A DNA stretch of 64,000 nucleotides from Muriicola sp. Z0-33 (GCF_026126425.1 NZ_JAFMPW010000008.1:1-64000); one strand, 5' to 3'. Counted from the first letter of the stretch, positions 1 to 7,611 are shown. Notes: generated by a model from the letters alone, not told the origin. Translations and numbers: made by a program.

Positions 1-55
1 AGGCATTTGTCTTGCTTTTAAAGGTTATTAAAAATATTAAATCTATATCTTAGAT

Positions 56-346
56 TTAACCCTTTAAAAGTTCACTTTTTGCTGACACTATACAATTTTT
101 AGCCACTAATTCTCTAAGCCCTTTGAAGGAAGAACTTTTGCTAGCAACGTCAATAACCAATACTTCGTAAACGCTATTAACAAATCCTTCTGTCAACAAA
201 TGTCTTATGGTCTTTTCTCCCTTTTCTATTGTCCTACATCCAAGAATAATTTTATGGTATCCTAACTCGCTTAGTTTTTTTACCGTTTCTAAACCTATTC
301 CAGAATTGGCCCCTGTAACCAATACAGTTTGTTCATTTTTATTCAT
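56..346 (-). pseudogene. Truncated short-chain dehydrogenase/reductase (N-terminal fragment)
   Basis: The 96-residue product starts with a normal SDR nucleotide-binding segment: VLVTGANSGIGLETVKKL (TGxxxGIG motif, residues about 9-26), followed by the second beta strand with GCR and the VIDVAS segment. Intact SDRs are about 250 residues with an NAG motif and a YxxxK active site. Here the homology stops near residue 75 and the frame closes after an unrelated tail. The 55 bases beyond the stop do not resume an SDR in any frame I read. It starts about 10 nt after the lipoprotein gene upstream and is probably the last gene of the TetR-led minus-strand operon. The fragment lacks the catalytic residues and should be inactive. 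Confidence 0.75.
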
Positions 347-355
347 TTATTAAAT

Positions 356-1243
356 TTAGTTTAGTTTCTTATCTCCAATTTTTGCAATTGACGAATTCGG
401 ATACAGTTCGTTGATGTCAAAATCATCAAATTTGAAATCTTGTACGGTTAGTTTATGAATATGTTTTTTATCTTTCCTACTGGGTTTATTAAGAAATATG
501 AACTGTTCATGGGGTATTAGAATTCCATCTATATTCTTATAATCATCAAATTTCACTGAACCATAAAACGCTTTATACCCAGGTATTTTTAGATAATTAT
601 CTCTTAAAGAGTAAACAGCATACTCCAATAATTGTGTTTCCTTATTGATCCACAAAACATATTGATCATGTTCCATATGCGGTTCTACTTCTTTCCAAGT
701 GACAAAAACTAAATCATAATGCGTACTGTTAAACTCTTTTACACCGGCATAAGAAATAATTGGTGCTCCTTTTAAGCGATCAAGCATTTCAAAAAAGTAT
801 TGATAAGCCGAAAGACCAAATGCAATTCGTTCATTATATTTGACAAACTCAATCTCTCCTAGTATTTCCTTCTCATAATATTGCCAACTTTGCAAACCTG
901 CAAGGGTATTTTTCCTTTTTCCATCCAAAAATTCTACCTGACTATCAAATGTATTTATAGCATATTTCAATTTTAATTTTGATTTCGCTTCAGGCCAAGG
1001 CTTGCCCATCTTTCCCATTAGACCTTTCCATGTGTCATCAGCGGTAAGCGAATAGGCTTTGTGGTTTGCCAGTTTTGAAAATCCATGCTTTTTCCAGGTG
1101 TTTTCTAATATGCTTTTTCCCTTGCTTTCATTCAATTGTGTAATTCCATTCTGCTTAATCATCAGAGTCCTCATGTCCGCCATACAACTTTGTAATATTA
1201 TTGGTGCCAGAACTAAGAGTGTTATTTTTTTTAAGGTGTTCAT
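356..1243 (-). CDS. Putative lipoprotein of unknown function
   Basis: This 295-residue protein has a lipoprotein signal (residues 1-20, hydrophobic core then LQSC lipobox), so it is probably anchored in the envelope facing the periplasm. The body is beta-strand rich, with the segments YVLWINKETQLLEYAVYSLR and YKNIDGILIPHEQFIFL. These resemble the LolA/DUF6503-like exported lipoproteins of flavobacteria, in which a stored-substrate beta sheet is followed by a 'DGI-IP' strand. That family link is by memory of the pattern only. It lies in a minus-strand row with tetR, an SRPBCC gene and the SDR fragment, with gaps of 10 to 62 nt, so co-transcription is likely. Function not known. Confidence 0.7.
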   Translation of the reverse strand: MNTLKKITLLVLAPIILQSCMADMRTLMIKQNGITQLNESKGKSILENTWKKHGFSKLANHKAYSLTADDTWKGLMGKMGKPWPEAKSKLKLKYAINTFDSQVEFLDGKRKNTLAGLQSWQYYEKEILGEIEFVKYNERIAFGLSAYQYFFEMLDRLKGAPIISYAGVKEFNSTHYDLVFVTWKEVEPHMEHDQYVLWINKETQLLEYAVYSLRDNYLKIPGYKAFYGSVKFDDYKNIDGILIPHEQFIFLNKPSRKDKKHIHKLTVQDFKFDDFDINELYPNSSIAKIGDKKLN

Positions 1244-1304
1244 TTTTTATTTTTTAACATATTTGACATTTTTTTAGGTGGCAATACTTAAGGTATAAAC
1301 ATTT

Positions 1305-1940
1305 TCATTTTATGACATTTATAGCATCAGCATACCTTTCAACAATTTCATCTTTTGTCTGTGGAGTTATGATTTCGTCAGTTTCTGCGAGATGTTTTAT
1401 TGCTGCCAATTGGGTTTTAAAAAGTGTTGTGAACTTTCCTTTTGCAACCCAATCCATAAAGAATATTTTCATTTTAAAAGCCGCCTTTTGTTCAAGTATT
1501 GTGCCTCCAGAACTGTGGGCGCGAAGTGTATATGATGAGTTTCCTGCTTTTAAAGGGGCGACATTCATATTATAAATTTCCCATTTTACATGGTTCTTTT
1601 TAGGGTCATATTCAATTACTTCAACATCTATAACCTTATCCTTATGATTGACCGTTCTTCTTTGAGAACCTACCATGCCATCCACCTTTTTTAAATAATA
1701 CGTCTTTTTTGCTTCCAAACTAAACTTAGAATTCTCATCAAAGTTCTTGCCAACAATTGCCCAAACTTTGTTGATTGGAGCATCAATGTATACCTCTGCT
1801 TTAACTCGTTTCATTGACATTTCTTTTTTTTTAAAATTACTTTCACGTACCATTTCTATAGTTTTTATTTGGGTAAATCCTGTGAAAAATAATACTGTCA
1901 CAGACATTACAACTAAAATTTGTTTTTTCGTTATTTTCAT
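1305..1940 (-). CDS. SRPBCC-fold protein with N-terminal membrane anchor
   Basis: The 211-residue protein has a hydrophobic N-terminal segment (residues about 8-26) that could be a signal peptide or an anchor. A polyketide-cyclase/START-like (SRPBCC) domain follows from about residue 47: VKAEVYIDAPINKVWAIVGK, then GSQRRTVNHKDKVIDVEVIEYDP and a C-terminal amphipathic helix. Such domains bind hydrophobic ligands; no catalytic residues can be assigned here. It lies 55 nt downstream of the tetR gene on the same strand and is probably controlled by it. Hydrophobic-compound handling fits a TetR-regulated operon, but the ligand is unknown. Confidence 0.75.
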   Translation of the reverse strand: MKITKKQILVVMSVTVLFFTGFTQIKTIEMVRESNFKKKEMSMKRVKAEVYIDAPINKVWAIVGKNFDENSKFSLEAKKTYYLKKVDGMVGSQRRTVNHKDKVIDVEVIEYDPKKNHVKWEIYNMNVAPLKAGNSSYTLRAHSSGGTILEQKAAFKMKIFFMDWVAKGKFTTLFKTQLAAIKHLAETDEIITPQTKDEIVERYADAINVIK

Positions 1941-1995
1941 ATTAATTAATTCTTATTGTGTGTACTAGTCTATTCAGTTAATAATCAAATTTTTT

Positions 1996-2577
1996 TTACC
2001 TTCTAATATAGTCTATAGTAAGATTCATATTTTCTTTCATTACATCGGAACTATTATTCAATCTAGAAACAATAAATCCACCGTACAACTGTGACTGTAT
2101 TAAATTTGCAACTGTATTAGCTTCAATGTCATCTCTAATTTCTTTCTTAAGTTGTCCTTCTATTATACAGGCCTCGTAAACAGCAAGAATTTGAACTAGT
2201 TGACTTAAAGCCGCATTTCGTATATTTTCATTGGTACCAGCGCACTCAACAGACAATTTTTGTATCAGACACTCAGATTTAAATTCTTTATTTTCAGCTA
2301 TAGTACACATAATATCAAAGAACAACGTAAATCTTTCGATAGGACTTATGATATTTTTATCCTTAAGAACACTACTGTACATCTTAACCGAATTTTTGCC
2401 ATAATACTCCAATACCTCCTCTGCAAACTTTTCTTTACTTTTGAAATGGTAGTAAAATGAACTTCTAGGATAATCAGATTCCATCAATATATCTTCAGTA
2501 CTTGTATTGTAATAGCCATTATTTTTAAAAAGATATTCACCGGCTTTTATGACATCTTCCTTCATGTGTTTTTTCAT
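1996..2577 (-). CDS. TetR/AcrR family transcriptional regulator
   Basis: The 193-residue protein has an N-terminal helix-turn-helix of TetR type (residues about 8-55: AGEYLFKNNGYYNTSTEDIL, then DYPRSSFYYHFKSKEKFAEEVL, the typical 'S-FYYHFKSKE' recognition helix). An all-helical ligand-binding and dimerisation domain fills the rest. It heads a minus-strand row (SRPBCC protein, lipoprotein, SDR fragment). A 16-bp inverted repeat 5 nt upstream of the start codon is the expected autoregulatory operator. The ligand cannot be predicted from sequence. Confidence 0.9.
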   Translation of the reverse strand: MKKHMKEDVIKAGEYLFKNNGYYNTSTEDILMESDYPRSSFYYHFKSKEKFAEEVLEYYGKNSVKMYSSVLKDKNIISPIERFTLFFDIMCTIAENKEFKSECLIQKLSVECAGTNENIRNAALSQLVQILAVYEACIIEGQLKKEIRDDIEANTVANLIQSQLYGGFIVSRLNNSSDVMKENMNLTIDYIRR

Positions 2578-2582
2578 ACTAC

Positions 2583-2598
2583 TGTACTAATCAGTACA
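2583..2598. promoter_or_regulatory. Probable TetR operator (inverted repeat)
   Basis: The sequence TGTACT-AATC-AGTACA has perfect 6-bp arms. It sits 5 nt upstream of the tetR start codon (2577, minus strand), followed by an A/T-rich TATATATATA stretch that could hold the -7 element. Placement and symmetry fit autorepression of the tetR-SRPBCC-lipoprotein operon. Binding is inferred, not shown. Confidence 0.6.
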
Positions 2599-2904
2599 AA
2601 TATATATATATTATTTAAAACCACAAAGCATTCTTTTTGTAAGAACGTAGTATTCCTACCAAATACCCCTTTTGGATGATTGCATTCTAATACATACGAG
2701 TTAGTGGTTTCGATATTGAACCATTGATTTTATTGTTTGTCTTTAAACTCAATATAAAACACATTGAAGTATTTCAGCCATTCAAATTTGTTTTAGATAT
2801 CTTTTTGGATCATCAGAAAATATTTGTACTCTTAACAATATGAAAGGATATTTTACCATCAAGAATCATAAATTTTTACATCTAATATTGGAAACACAAA
2901 ATAC
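2599..2904. other. Intergenic region between divergent tetR and crp-like genes
   Basis: About 300 nt separate the TetR operator from the Crp/Fnr-like gene. I read both strands and saw no gene remnant. The region must carry the promoter of the Crp/Fnr gene; the stretch CATCTAATATTGG lies about 15 nt upstream of its start. I see no copy of the TTTGACA palindrome here, so the regulator does not appear to control itself through that site. Confidence 0.5.
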
Positions 2905-3456
2905 ATGAATTTCAAAAATTTAAATGGATTAGTACCGCTAGATTTGATTTCTGAAATTTTCGCTCTAATGGAAAAATTTAATTTTCCCAAAAATCATATA
3001 CTACATCATCAAGGAACCATATGTAATCATATTTATCTTATTGAAAAGGGGTTAGCCCGAACCTTTTTCCATAAAGAGGATAAGGAAATTACAGTACATT
3101 TCGCATCAGAGGGTGAGCTTATAACTGCTATTGATAGTGTTATAAGTCTAAAAAAGAGTAAATACAATGTACAGCTCTTAGAGGACAGTGAAATATATGT
3201 TATTTCATATTCACAACTTCAATCGCTGCTGGTCGAACATCCTAAATATGAAAAATATATGAGGTTGATTTTAGAACAACTTTATGCTGAGGGCGCTAAT
3301 CGAATTGAAGAATTTTTATTTTATTCTGCTAAGGAACGATATAATAACTTTTTGAACAGAAAACCATCTATTGTAAACAGAATAAATTTAGGGCATTTAG
3401 CATCTTATCTAGCAATGACACAGGAAACGATGAGTAGAATTCGAAGGCAAATTTAA
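2905..3456 (+). CDS. Crp/Fnr family transcriptional regulator
   Basis: The 183-residue protein has an N-terminal cyclic-nucleotide-binding-type beta roll (residues about 20-115, including HQGTICNHIYLIEKGLARTFF) and a C-terminal HTH (about 155-183, INLGHLASYLAMTQETMSRIRR). This is the short Bacteroidetes subfamily, which usually lacks the residues needed to bind cAMP, so the effector is unknown. It lies directly upstream of DoxX and an NAD(P)H oxidoreductase. A perfect 16-bp palindrome 13 nt after its stop codon makes it the obvious candidate regulator of those genes. A second paralogue lies at 17826. Confidence 0.88.
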   Translation: MNFKNLNGLVPLDLISEIFALMEKFNFPKNHILHHQGTICNHIYLIEKGLARTFFHKEDKEITVHFASEGELITAIDSVISLKKSKYNVQLLEDSEIYVISYSQLQSLLVEHPKYEKYMRLILEQLYAEGANRIEEFLFYSAKERYNNFLNRKPSIVNRINLGHLASYLAMTQETMSRIRRQI

Positions 3457-3468
3457 TTAATTTCATTT

Positions 3469-3484
3469 TTTGACATATGTCAAA
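3469..3484. promoter_or_regulatory. 16-bp perfect palindrome, candidate Crp/Fnr-type operator upstream of DoxX
   Basis: TTTGACATATGTCAAA is a perfect palindrome centred about 61 nt upstream of the DoxX start (3538). The same arms with a different central dinucleotide recur at 21086-21101 (perfect) and 7523-7540 (one mismatch), each upstream of a cupin gene. Size and TTGA/TCAA half-sites match the operator style of Crp/Fnr proteins. A regulator of that family is encoded immediately upstream. Confidence 0.65.
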
Positions 3485-3537
3485 GAATAATGAGTTTCAC
3501 ACAATTATTTTTGTATGGAACATATTATCTATGCTTT

Positions 3538-3966
3538 ATGAATTCAAAAATAATTAAATTATTTCTTAGAATTTCGGTTGCATCTGCCTTTTTATCCGCT
3601 GTTGCTGACCGATTCGGGTATTGGCCAACAGAGCTTTCGGGATGGGGAAATTGGCAAAGCTTTTTGGTCTCAACAAAAGACATGAATCCATGGTTCCCAG
3701 AAACCATAATACCTTTTATTGCAACTATTGCGACTGGAGCTGAAATTGTTTTTGCCATATGCATTCTTATAGGGCTAAAAACAGAACTCTTTGCAAAGTT
3801 AAGTGGAATTCTTCTCCTCTTATTTGCCATATCCATTACCTTATCATCAAATATTAAAGGTGCTTTCGATTATTCGGTGTTTACAGCTTCTGCCGCTGCC
3901 TTTGCATTAAGTATGTTGGGAGAGAAGTATTTGGAATTAGATTTAGTTCTTTTTAAGGGGAAATAA
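3538..3966 (+). CDS. DoxX family membrane protein
   Basis: The 142-residue integral membrane protein has four hydrophobic segments typical of DoxX/DoxD. Residues about 4-22 are followed by a GNW loop, FIATIATGAEIVFAICILIGL, a third segment and a last one near residue 115-132. I chose ATG 3538 rather than an upstream in-frame ATG at 3490, because the latter lies next to the palindrome and the homologous truncated copy at 21639 begins at the equivalent codon (MNFEIIKIFLR against MNSKIIKLFLR). DoxX proteins often work with thiol or redox enzymes. Here the next gene, 44 nt away, is a flavodoxin-fold oxidoreductase. Confidence 0.85.
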   Translation: MNSKIIKLFLRISVASAFLSAVADRFGYWPTELSGWGNWQSFLVSTKDMNPWFPETIIPFIATIATGAEIVFAICILIGLKTELFAKLSGILLLLFAISITLSSNIKGAFDYSVFTASAAAFALSMLGEKYLELDLVLFKGK

Positions 3967-4010
3967 AAGCATTATTCAAAACCAGGGTAGTCAATTCGAA
4001 AAAGTATTAT

Positions 4011-4595
4011 ATGAATAGCACTAAGATTCTAATAATAAATGGTCATCCTGACGAGAAGAGTTATAATTATGGAATATCTGAGGCATATAAAAAAGGGGCC
4101 CAGAAATCAGGTGCAGAGGTTCAGGAAATTCGAATAAGAGAATTGGAGTTTAATCTGAATTTACAATTTGGTTATCGAAAAAAGACGCCACTTGAGCCTG
4201 ATTTAATTGAAGCACAACATTTAATAAAATGGGCTAACCACTTAGTTTGGGTTTATCCTGTATGGTGGGCATCGATTCCTGCTCTAATGAAGGGATTTAT
4301 AGATAGGGTCTTTCAACCTGGATTTGCTTTTAAAAAGAGAGAAAACTCGGTATGGTGGGATAAATATTTAACCGGAAAAACAGCGCATTTAATATGCACA
4401 TTAGATCAACCTTCATGGTATTATAAGTGGATTAATCGAAGTCCAAGTCATACTGCTATGAAAAGACTGACATTGCAATTTGTTGGTATAAAAAAAGTGA
4501 AGATTACCGCGATTGGACCTTTAAGGTTGTCCAAAGAAAATTATAGAAAAAAATGGATTGAAAAAATTGAGCAACTTGGCTTCAAAAACAAATAA
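4011..4595 (+). CDS. NAD(P)H-dependent oxidoreductase (flavodoxin-like fold)
   Basis: The 194-residue protein belongs to the MdaB/KefF/NQO1-like quinone reductase group (Flavodoxin_2). It has the N-terminal FMN/FAD phosphate loop KILIINGHPDEKSYN (residues about 5-19), the core VWVYPVWWASIPALMKGFIDRVF (about 82-104) and a GxxxxAHLICTLDQPSWYY strand. It likely reduces quinones or related electrophiles in the cytosol with NAD(P)H. It lies 44 nt after DoxX and probably shares its promoter and palindrome, giving a small redox or detoxification operon. Confidence 0.88.
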   Translation: MNSTKILIINGHPDEKSYNYGISEAYKKGAQKSGAEVQEIRIRELEFNLNLQFGYRKKTPLEPDLIEAQHLIKWANHLVWVYPVWWASIPALMKGFIDRVFQPGFAFKKRENSVWWDKYLTGKTAHLICTLDQPSWYYKWINRSPSHTAMKRLTLQFVGIKKVKITAIGPLRLSKENYRKKWIEKIEQLGFKNK

Positions 4596-4623
4596 TCTGA
4601 CTACTGTATTTTATACTTCAATG

Positions 4624-4712
4624 TTAAGCTACATAGGGGTTGTTCAAGCTAGTATAAATTGGGAGCTTAAGTTATTTTTTTAATTAATTAAATTTAGTAG
4701 CAACCCTATGTT
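4624..4712. repeat. Long imperfect hairpin (inverted repeat with bulges)
   Basis: ACATAGGGGTTG (4631-4642) can pair with CAACCCTATGT (4701-4711), with a one-base bulge. Nested inside, AAGCT (4646-4650) pairs with AGCTT (4664-4668), or alternatively TTAAGCT (4624-4630) pairs with AGCTTAA (4664-4670). The structure ends 27 nt before the DUF3995 gene. It could be a transcript structure. A nested, bulged stem ending in GTTAG also recalls integron attC sites, but I found no second copy, so I do not call it attC. Confidence 0.4.
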
Positions 4713-4739
4713 AGAGGCATCAAATTAAAATCTGAAATA

Positions 4740-5159
4740 ATGATTTTACCAATACTATTAAGCTTAATTCTACTAGGGCTTGGCATAATTCATTTCTATT
4801 GGGCAATCGGTGGCAAAATTGCTTTTTCGAATTCTTTGCCTACAAAAGAAAATGGAAAAAAAGTATTGAATCCAAAAAAGATTGATATTGCTATCGTAGG
4901 ATTTGGGTTAACAATATTTGGAATTTTTTACATTATTAAATCTGGTTTAATTGATTGCAATTTACCTGAACTTCTAATAAAGTATGCTGGTTGGATAATT
5001 CCATCGATATTTCTTTTACGCACGATTGGGGAATTTAAATATGTAGGGGTTTTTAAAAGGATAAAAAAAACAGAATTTGGAATGAAAGATACAAAACTCT
5101 ATACGCCTTTATGTTTGCTCATTGGAGTATTGGGTATTATAATCCAATTAATGAAATAG
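4740..5159 (+). CDS. DUF3995 domain-containing membrane protein
   Basis: The 139-residue protein has four hydrophobic segments (residues about 3-23, 52-70, 80-95 and 121-137). The family signature is ILLGLGIIHFYWAIGGKIAF near the N-terminus and LLRTIGEFKYVGVFKR before the last helix. DUF3995 proteins are small inner-membrane proteins of unknown role, common in accessory regions. It stands alone between two spacer regions with hairpins, as a single-gene unit of the island. Confidence 0.8.
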   Translation: MILPILLSLILLGLGIIHFYWAIGGKIAFSNSLPTKENGKKVLNPKKIDIAIVGFGLTIFGIFYIIKSGLIDCNLPELLIKYAGWIIPSIFLLRTIGEFKYVGVFKRIKKTEFGMKDTKLYTPLCLLIGVLGIIIQLMK

Positions 5160-5246
5160 TGAACCGGAATCAACGTGGAAATATCAATACTGACCAGTGA
5201 ATCTATTTTGCAAAATTTGTACATACTTTTTTTAAAATATAATTAA

Positions 5247-5265
5247 TGAAGTATTTAATACTTCA
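5247..5265. promoter_or_regulatory. 19-bp perfect palindrome, candidate operator of the SnoaL-like gene
   Basis: TGAAGTATT-T-AATACTTCA has perfect 9-bp arms around a single central base. It overlaps a second, shorter inverted repeat, CTTCAA-GGAAT-TTGAAG (5261-5277). It lies 83 nt upstream of the start at 5348, in promoter position. The symmetry fits a dimeric HTH repressor, but no specific regulator can be named. Confidence 0.45.
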
Positions 5266-5347
5266 AGGAATTTGAAGAATATTAAATGTATTTAATGAGA
5301 TATAAAAGTCCTTATCATAACAGTAACAATTCTAAAAACATAAAACA

Positions 5348-5782
5348 ATGATTCAAGACATTTCAAAAAAAGTTATAGCTACTTGGGTAACAGGTTTTCA
5401 TAAAGAAGATGCTAATCAGCTCACCAACTTATTTTCTGAAGATGCTACTTTTGTGGACCCGCGTTTTCCTCAATTAAAAGGTAAAGGAACTATAAATGAT
5501 TATTACCATCACTTATTGTCTGAGACCACAAATTGGGGAGCAACTATATTTGAAGGCCCATATTTGTATGGCAAAGACTGTTTTGCTATACGTTCTCTTT
5601 TGAAATTTACATGGCGGGAGAATAATGTCACCATAGATTGGCCTTTTGTTGCTTTTTTTAAAGTTCGTTTAACTGATGGTAAAGTGATTCGATACGATGA
5701 ATATTGGGATACGGAAGATACATTAAGAAGATTAGGTATTAAGACATGGGGACCATTACCCGCCTATGTTAAGACAAAATAA
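5348..5782 (+). CDS. SnoaL-like / NTF2-fold protein
   Basis: The 144-residue protein has the nuclear-transport-factor-2 pattern: an N-terminal helix with WVTGFHKEDANQLTNLFSEDATFVDP (residues about 13-38), then RFPQLKGKGTINDYYHHLL, a curved beta sheet, and IRYDEYWDTEDTLRRLG near the C-terminus. SnoaL-type domains form hydrophobic pockets and often isomerise or hydrate small substrates; the D/H pocket residues cannot be assigned with certainty. It is a cytosolic single-gene unit with a palindromic candidate operator upstream and a decayed gene downstream. Confidence 0.75.
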   Translation: MIQDISKKVIATWVTGFHKEDANQLTNLFSEDATFVDPRFPQLKGKGTINDYYHHLLSETTNWGATIFEGPYLYGKDCFAIRSLLKFTWRENNVTIDWPFVAFFKVRLTDGKVIRYDEYWDTEDTLRRLGIKTWGPLPAYVKTK

Positions 5783-5800
5783 CTCTAAATTTAAACAATA

Positions 5801-6272
5801 AGCGATTGGAATTCAAATTATAGCGCTGTTATAAAAGCTCTAAAATCTAATAATAGAAAAACCATTTCAAAGTATTTGAAAAACATAAAAGAAAAAAGCA
5901 CTAAAAAAAAGGAGGCTACTACTTCGAGAATTCAATTAGGATGATTCCTATTTTATTCTAAAATTGGTGAACTCTCTCAAAAGGTAAGAATTTATTGGAA
6001 ACAAAGAAGTTAACACCTTTATAGATGCCAAAGATTACTTAAAAAGTGGTCCTATAAAAGTTATATAGAAAATTGTTTTTGGTCTTTGGATAGCTGAGTT
6101 AAAAACTTCACATACTCGAATAGGTATGTGAGGATCAGTAAATAGAGAAACAATAGAAAAGTTAGTAAAGGGAATTCTTACAAACTTTAAAGAGATCGAA
6201 ATATCCCTTAAAACAGAAATTTTCCAAGAAATCGCTCAGATATCAAGTTTTTTGAATAATAAGGAATGTTAA
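5801..6272 (+). pseudogene. Decayed gene of unknown family
   Basis: The gap between the SnoaL-like and LuxR genes reads as one continuous protein once damage is allowed for. The frame from 5801 gives about 46 codons, a TGA at 5942 and more coding in the same frame up to about 6010. After a frameshift it continues as NTFIDAKDYLKSGPIKVI, TAG, IVFGLWIAELKTSHTRIGM, TGA, then VNRETIEKLVKGILTNFKEI and onward to a TAA at 6270. At least three in-frame stops plus one frameshift show it is dead. I do not recognise the family; the product would be about 155 residues and helix-rich. Confidence 0.55.
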
Positions 6273-6418
6273 ATGGTGGATATTTCAAAAGCAGAGAAGT
6301 GAAGAAATTTCAATTTGTTAAAGTAAAATAAATAAAGGTCCAAAAAATATAAATTGCGATAATACACTGCTTTTCATAGTTAAGAAATTTACCTATAAAA
6401 GCTTAAGTCAGAAAACAT

Positions 6419-7384
6419 ATGAATGATAAGGAATACTTCTTTAATCTCTACGAATTAGCCAGACAATTAAACAAGGAATTTTCTAAGCCATCAGCCTTAT
6501 ACAAAGCTCTTGAGAAAATAGTAGAAATACTTAATCTTGAAACTGGTTGGATATGGTTAGCTGAGAAAGATTTGAAATCTGTTTATCTCGCAGCTTCTTT
6601 CAATTTACCACCTGCACTTAGAGATCATCCTGAAAGATTATCAGGATGGTGTTATTGTATTGGCAGATACTTTTCGGACAACATTGACGAAGCAACAAAT
6701 ATAAGTGAAATTACCTGTTCACGTTTAAAGGATGTTTCATCTGGCACACGAGACTTGAAGTTTCATGCAACCATTCCCATTACCATAAATGATCAGAAAA
6801 TTGGCTTAATAAATCTTCTTAGCAAGAAGAAGCAACAACTAGATGATAAACAGCTATCTGTTTTGAATGTAATCAGTGAACTTATCGGAACAGTCATTCA
6901 ACGAACACACCTTCAAGATGCTTATGCAAAAATCAAAAGGAATCCTGACAATGATCTAAATGATATCATAAAGCGTGTGGTTGTTCCTCGGATTGAAGAA
7001 TTAATCAACTTACTTGATGAATCTGAAACCAATACCGATGAGAACAATTACATAAAGTCGGCAAACACTACTAAGGATGCACTTAGAAAGACAAAAGAAT
7101 TAAAAAAACAGATTGCACTTATCATAGACGAAACGTCCAAGGAGGCTAACATTAACGTTGATGAAAAAGAATTTCGATATCCCTCCTCCCCTCTAACTCA
7201 TAGAGAGATGGAAATTTTAGCTATTATTAAGAAAGGGCATACCAACAAACAGATTGGAGAACAACTTTTTATTTCCCAAAGCACCGTTAAATTTCATATC
7301 ACTTCAATAATGTCAAAACTCTATGCTAAAACGAGAACCCAAGCAGTCGATATAGCTTTAAAAAAAGGCCTTCTCAACTCTTGA
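6419..7384 (+). CDS. GAF domain LuxR-type transcriptional regulator
   Basis: The 321-residue protein has an N-terminal GAF domain (residues about 20-160), a charged helical linker (about 165-245) and a LuxR/GerE HTH (about 255-318: LTHREMEILAIIKKGHTNKQ, then IGEQLFISQSTVKFHITSIM). The GAF domain carries clustered cysteines: C78 and C80 in WCYC, and C100 in ITCSRL. The region looks like GAF sensors that hold an iron-sulfur cluster (for example AirS-like proteins), though only three clustered Cys are evident. It has no receiver or kinase domain, so it is a one-component regulator. Redox or oxygen/NO sensing is an inference. Confidence 0.82.
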   Translation: MNDKEYFFNLYELARQLNKEFSKPSALYKALEKIVEILNLETGWIWLAEKDLKSVYLAASFNLPPALRDHPERLSGWCYCIGRYFSDNIDEATNISEITCSRLKDVSSGTRDLKFHATIPITINDQKIGLINLLSKKKQQLDDKQLSVLNVISELIGTVIQRTHLQDAYAKIKRNPDNDLNDIIKRVVVPRIEELINLLDESETNTDENNYIKSANTTKDALRKTKELKKQIALIIDETSKEANINVDEKEFRYPSSPLTHREMEILAIIKKGHTNKQIGEQLFISQSTVKFHITSIMSKLYAKTRTQAVDIALKKGLLNS

Positions 7385-7522
7385 AAGTCATATAAATAAT
7401 AACTAAATCTTGTTTGTCATAAGTGTTGAACATGAAAAGTCCAATAAGGTAAGATTAAATTGAACTTTTTATGAGTCTTAAGAAAAGTATAAGCTAAATA
7501 TGAAAATACAAGGCTTTTTATT

Positions 7523-7540
7523 TTTTGATAATTGTCAAAA
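7523..7540. promoter_or_regulatory. Palindrome of the DoxX/cupin family, upstream of cupin gene
   Basis: TTTTGATAATTGTCAAAA has 9-bp arms with one mismatch (T where C would pair). It is centred about 80 nt upstream of the cupin start at 7612. The perfect version at 21086-21101 lies 75 nt upstream of the decayed cupin copy, and both are followed 32 nt later by the same TTTCAC hexamer. This conserved promoter layout supports a functional operator. Confidence 0.6.
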
Positions 7541-7611
7541 TATATTGATTTCAAAATAGTTAGTTTCACATTAACAAAATTAAAATCATCAATTGGCATA
7601 AGCGATACTCT

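Noticed and set aside
7417-7599. 60-codon minus-strand reading frame between the LuxR and cupin genes
   Set aside because: It overlaps the cupin promoter and its palindrome, has no family signature, and its composition is that of A/T-rich spacer.
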